Shown here piece by piece: positions 61,452-64,000 of a DNA stretch of 64,000 nucleotides. The stretch is from Lumbricus terrestris (Eukaryota > Annelida > Clitellata > Crassiclitellata > Lumbricidae), in NCBI GenBank assembly GCA_949752735.1, contig OX457041.1:29538900-29602899 (forward strand), written 5' to 3'. Every line of letters begins with the position of its first letter. The first letter of the stretch is position 1. The notes below the pieces were generated by a model, which saw only the letters and a list, made by a program, of their open reading frames with translations, did no database searches and had not been told where the DNA came from. Both the position numbers and the translations under genes were made by a program.

Positions 61452-64000
61452 TAGGGTGTGTCTAAATATTAAAGTCTCGAATTAAACATCGACCAAGTTG
61501 GTTTTCTGTTCCATCATGATAGTAATTATTATCTGCCAAATTATGTGAAAATCGAAATAAATTTAGGACTTGCGCAAAGCCCTTTAAGATTTGTGACTTT
61601 GTCATCAATGTGATTCATTGTTATTTTCAGAGATCCAAACAATTTTAGAACCTTGAACATTAGATATATGTCATAATCAAAGGAAATACTGTCAGTTATT
61701 CGTCATAATTTATTCCCTTTAGTGCTTTCGGGAATTTATCTCGATGGTACTCAACCATTTGCAGAACAAATTGTTTCTCTTCCTCATTTCTTACCAGCGC
61801 TTCATTGAAGGTCTGCATAAGAGCCACTCCTTTCTCTGCCAAATCATTCGTCACTCTTAGGGCAGATATGATGTCTTTTGCCTCATTGTATGATTGCTCT
61901 GACTCCCACTGTTGCGGATCTCGTTCAAGAAAAGAGTCATCCAATCCGAGGATCCTGAATATTTTTGAGGTTGAAGTGGAGACGAAATCGGGCAGTGCTT
62001 TTGTAAGTGGATCATGTATCGGAGGAATCCTCTTTGGAGGATCATCAGATCCCTGATTGTTCTGCATGTTGTAGACCATGCGCTGCTTCTCATTGACGGT
62101 GACTGAATCATCAAAAAGGCTGAGGCCAACCAGGGTCTCTGATAAATACCAAAGGTGTCGCGAAAATGCTGTTGAGGCGACCTGTGAGACTTCCTTGTCT
62201 TGATAAGTGTGGATTGCCTTCAAGAATTCAAGATCGTTCCTTGGGGCCTCTTTAGGTGAGACACATGTGAACCAGTACTTCACATAAATTGTTGTCACAA
62301 AAAGGGACACTCGAACTAAATGATTCCACACCTTTTGAGAGTAGGATGTTCGTGATGCCCTCTCTGAGCTCTGACGTTGTTGAATGGGATATTGATCTCT
62401 GAAAAGCCACATTTTGATAGCATAGATCGCACGTGCCATCCAGCGTGCTCTATGAACTGCCCCTGGGTACCTGAACTTTATTCCTTTTGGCGGAATTCCT
62501 CCTAAGAAAATTACTGTCAGCTCAAGTAGCTCTTTGTAGTCATCTCTGTAATGATCAGTACTCAGTTGCTGCAATGCGAAGCTGATGACATTATCTCGAA
62601 TTTCTGTGATATGCTGTACTGCATCTTTATCCTCCATTGCTGTGCGATACTTGGTCTGATCGATTTGTGGCCAGAAGTCTCGGAAATGAACAAAGAGTTC
62701 CAATTTTGGAGACCTTGCAGAATCATGCAGTGAAAACACCTTTTCCAGAACAATTTCAGAAATATGATGTCGGCAAGCAAGGTTCAATAGGTCCTTTCCT
62801 AATTCTGTTTCCAGCCTGATGCATACGCCGCCCTTGCAACCCGTGTTGCTCGCTGTTGTATCGAAACACATGGCCACGATTCTGTCTTCCAATCCCCAAC
62901 GTCTGATCTCGACCAAACACGCATCTGACATGACGGCAGCTGTACCAGATTGGAGTTTGGGGATGGCCAATAGCTTGGTCACCTCCTTACCAGATACCAT
63001 TATCGGAAGGCGATCAACACACCCTCGTCCTGTTCCTGTAGCATCTGGCATGATCTTGCCATCCCAGTGAATAGTAAGAGGAACTTTCGGATCGAAAGAT
63101 TCATGAATCTCTGCTGCTAGGGCTGCACGGCTATCCTTCCTTGCTCGATGAATCGCAGAAGGACTGATAATCAGCTCGCCAGCTGGTGCTGCACAAAGAT
63201 TGGATACAGCGAGAGCAGTCAAAATGTGAGAGGCCTTCCTGCTGCTGGTTTTGGTACGATCTAGAGCAGCAGCAACATCACGAGTAACGACAGAGATTGT
63301 CCCCCTTCGCCGTTTTGGTGGCCAAGCAGACGTCGAAGGTTCTGGTTCTTTTTCTGAGCTACTGGATGACGCCTCTTCTTCGGATGACTTTTCCAACACA
63401 GAAACTTCTGTCGCTGCAGCAGCTGTGCTAGCACGATAGCGTTCCATACGCTCTGCAAGTGCTGCTGATCTTGCTGCCACTCTCGTTTCTTGCTTTGAAA
63501 GTTTGACATCAATACCTGCCATTGAACCACGTCGTCCTCTCTCACGCTGTGCTTTCAAAAACTGTCGATCCTCTTCTATCTTGATTATTGTCATGGCATC
63601 ACTGTGGGCAATATCAAACAGATCCTCCAGGGAATCCTTGAAAGCCTCACGCTTGCCATCTTCGGTTTCTGACGTCCTAGAAATACTTTTCTTAAGGTTT
63701 TGCCATTCCTTATGGAGATGTCGTAGCCGATCCCAAACGTGATTCCTAGCCTTCGTTGGAATGCGGGCTCTTTCCCAAATTGGGAGTACCATAGCTGCCG
63801 TTTCTTTTACGCTATCATCCAGACTCTGATTTCTTAGTGTATGGAAATTAAAAAGCACCTTCAGAACCTGTCCTCGTGTAGGTAATTTCGCATAACTGAA
63901 ATGATCTTCCGTACTGCCTATCAACCAGATTTCAGCCTTTTTTCTAGTAGATTTAGCCATCCCAAGTGCGATATGATATATTAATTAAAACAAACACTGT
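61452..64000 (-). mobile_element. Putative autonomous hAT-like transposon, right end outside the window
   Basis: The left limit is a proposal: at 61452 the tandem repeat stops and tagggtgtgtctaa begins, a TAGGG start as in many hAT termini. The preceding 8 bp (gtgtacat, 61444-61451) would be the target-site duplication. The other end, needed to confirm both, is beyond position 64000. The element contains the 754-codon transposase-like gene. Confidence 0.5.
61696..63960 (-). CDS. Transposase-like protein, probably hAT-related, intact 754 codons
   Basis: A single uninterrupted frame from ATG (63960, G at -3 and +4) to TAA (61696-61698). Residues 1-160 are a charged helical region. Residues 185-210 form an acidic Ser/Glu stretch followed by a basic cluster PPKRRRG (215-220), a likely nuclear localisation signal. 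The core has blocks that resemble the RNase H-like fold of hAT transposases: LTIHWDGK (D300), IVAMCFDTTASNTG (D367), NLACRHH (C396, H398, H399) and HRARWMARAIYAIKMW (R506-W507, like the RW block). The C-terminus (710-754) is helical, with an E-E-x-Q-x-x-L-Q-x-V pattern. There is no BED zinc finger and no clear hATC dimerisation block, so the family is atypical. I recall similar uncharacterised proteins in several invertebrates. It could also be a domesticated host gene. No introns are evident. Confidence 0.75.
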   Translation of the reverse strand: MAKSTRKKAEIWLIGSTEDHFSYAKLPTRGQVLKVLFNFHTLRNQSLDDSVKETAAMVLPIWERARIPTKARNHVWDRLRHLHKEWQNLKKSISRTSETEDGKREAFKDSLEDLFDIAHSDAMTIIKIEEDRQFLKAQRERGRRGSMAGIDVKLSKQETRVAARSAALAERMERYRASTAAAATEVSVLEKSSEEEASSSSSEKEPEPSTSAWPPKRRRGTISVVTRDVAAALDRTKTSSRKASHILTALAVSNLCAAPAGELIISPSAIHRARKDSRAALAAEIHESFDPKVPLTIHWDGKIMPDATGTGRGCVDRLPIMVSGKEVTKLLAIPKLQSGTAAVMSDACLVEIRRWGLEDRIVAMCFDTTASNTGCKGGVCIRLETELGKDLLNLACRHHISEIVLEKVFSLHDSARSPKLELFVHFRDFWPQIDQTKYRTAMEDKDAVQHITEIRDNVISFALQQLSTDHYRDDYKELLELTVIFLGGIPPKGIKFRYPGAVHRARWMARAIYAIKMWLFRDQYPIQQRQSSERASRTSYSQKVWNHLVRVSLFVTTIYVKYWFTCVSPKEAPRNDLEFLKAIHTYQDKEVSQVASTAFSRHLWYLSETLVGLSLFDDSVTVNEKQRMVYNMQNNQGSDDPPKRIPPIHDPLTKALPDFVSTSTSKIFRILGLDDSFLERDPQQWESEQSYNEAKDIISALRVTNDLAEKGVALMQTFNEALVRNEEEKQFVLQMVEYHRDKFPKALKGINYDE

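Overview
This is a metazoan nuclear genomic window, most likely from a marine invertebrate. The signs are a two-exon G-protein-coupled receptor gene with GT/AG splice sites, fragments of several non-LTR retrotransposon (LINE) families, tRNA-derived SINEs, a dense set of small DNA transposons, and a very heavy load of microsatellites and minisatellites. The palindrome TAGGCCTA is dispersed at far above chance frequency. I associate that with echinoderm-like genomes, but this is a weak argument and I would not name a species.

The only recognisable host gene is at 38.0-40.1 kb on the plus strand. It is a 443-residue class A receptor of the sex-peptide-receptor / myoinhibitory-peptide-receptor (SPR/MIPR, DMSR-like) type, split by one phase-0 intron. 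That intron carries a LINE 3' tail and a long ATG microsatellite. The longest open frame is at 61.7-64.0 kb on the minus strand: 754 codons, uninterrupted, encoding a probable hAT-like transposase of a family I cannot name. It starts just inside the right edge of the window. A second gene candidate, weak, is a 46-codon reading frame behind a good TATA box at 47.7-47.9 kb.

Most of what can be annotated is mobile DNA. At least eight small non-autonomous DNA elements can be delimited to the base by terminal inverted repeats (TIRs) plus 8-bp target-site duplications (TSDs), the hallmark of hAT elements: 8200-9152, 11767-12897, 14154-14953, 25584-25863, 27331-27721, 33894-34156, 45423-45557 and 59201-60415. 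One of them (14154-14953) sits inside a Tc1-like transposase remnant. A further 167-bp element (30703-30869) has perfect 26-bp TIRs and a 3-bp duplication. At 40.37-44.0 kb lies the most striking structure: a foldback-like element of about 3.6 kb, with arms of about 860 bp built from five units of about 155 bp, around a 1.9-kb centre that keeps a cysteine-rich coding remnant.

LINE remnants fall into three groups. One is an RTE/BovB-like insertion with intact TSDs (1073-1774, minus). Family A is CR1/L2-like on the plus strand (48.8-50.0 and 51.1-52.3 kb, plus 3' ends at 20.1, 21.7 and 23.9 kb). Family B is CR1/L2-like on the minus strand (15.5-16.1, 23.1-23.5, 41.6-42.0 and 46.7-47.2 kb, plus several 3' tails). 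Both A and B end in a short GCGCC/GGCGC stem-loop followed by a short repeated tail. The 52.3-59.2 kb stretch is different: T-rich, almost free of recognisable transposons and of the TAGGCCTA motif. It holds no gene that I can recognise.
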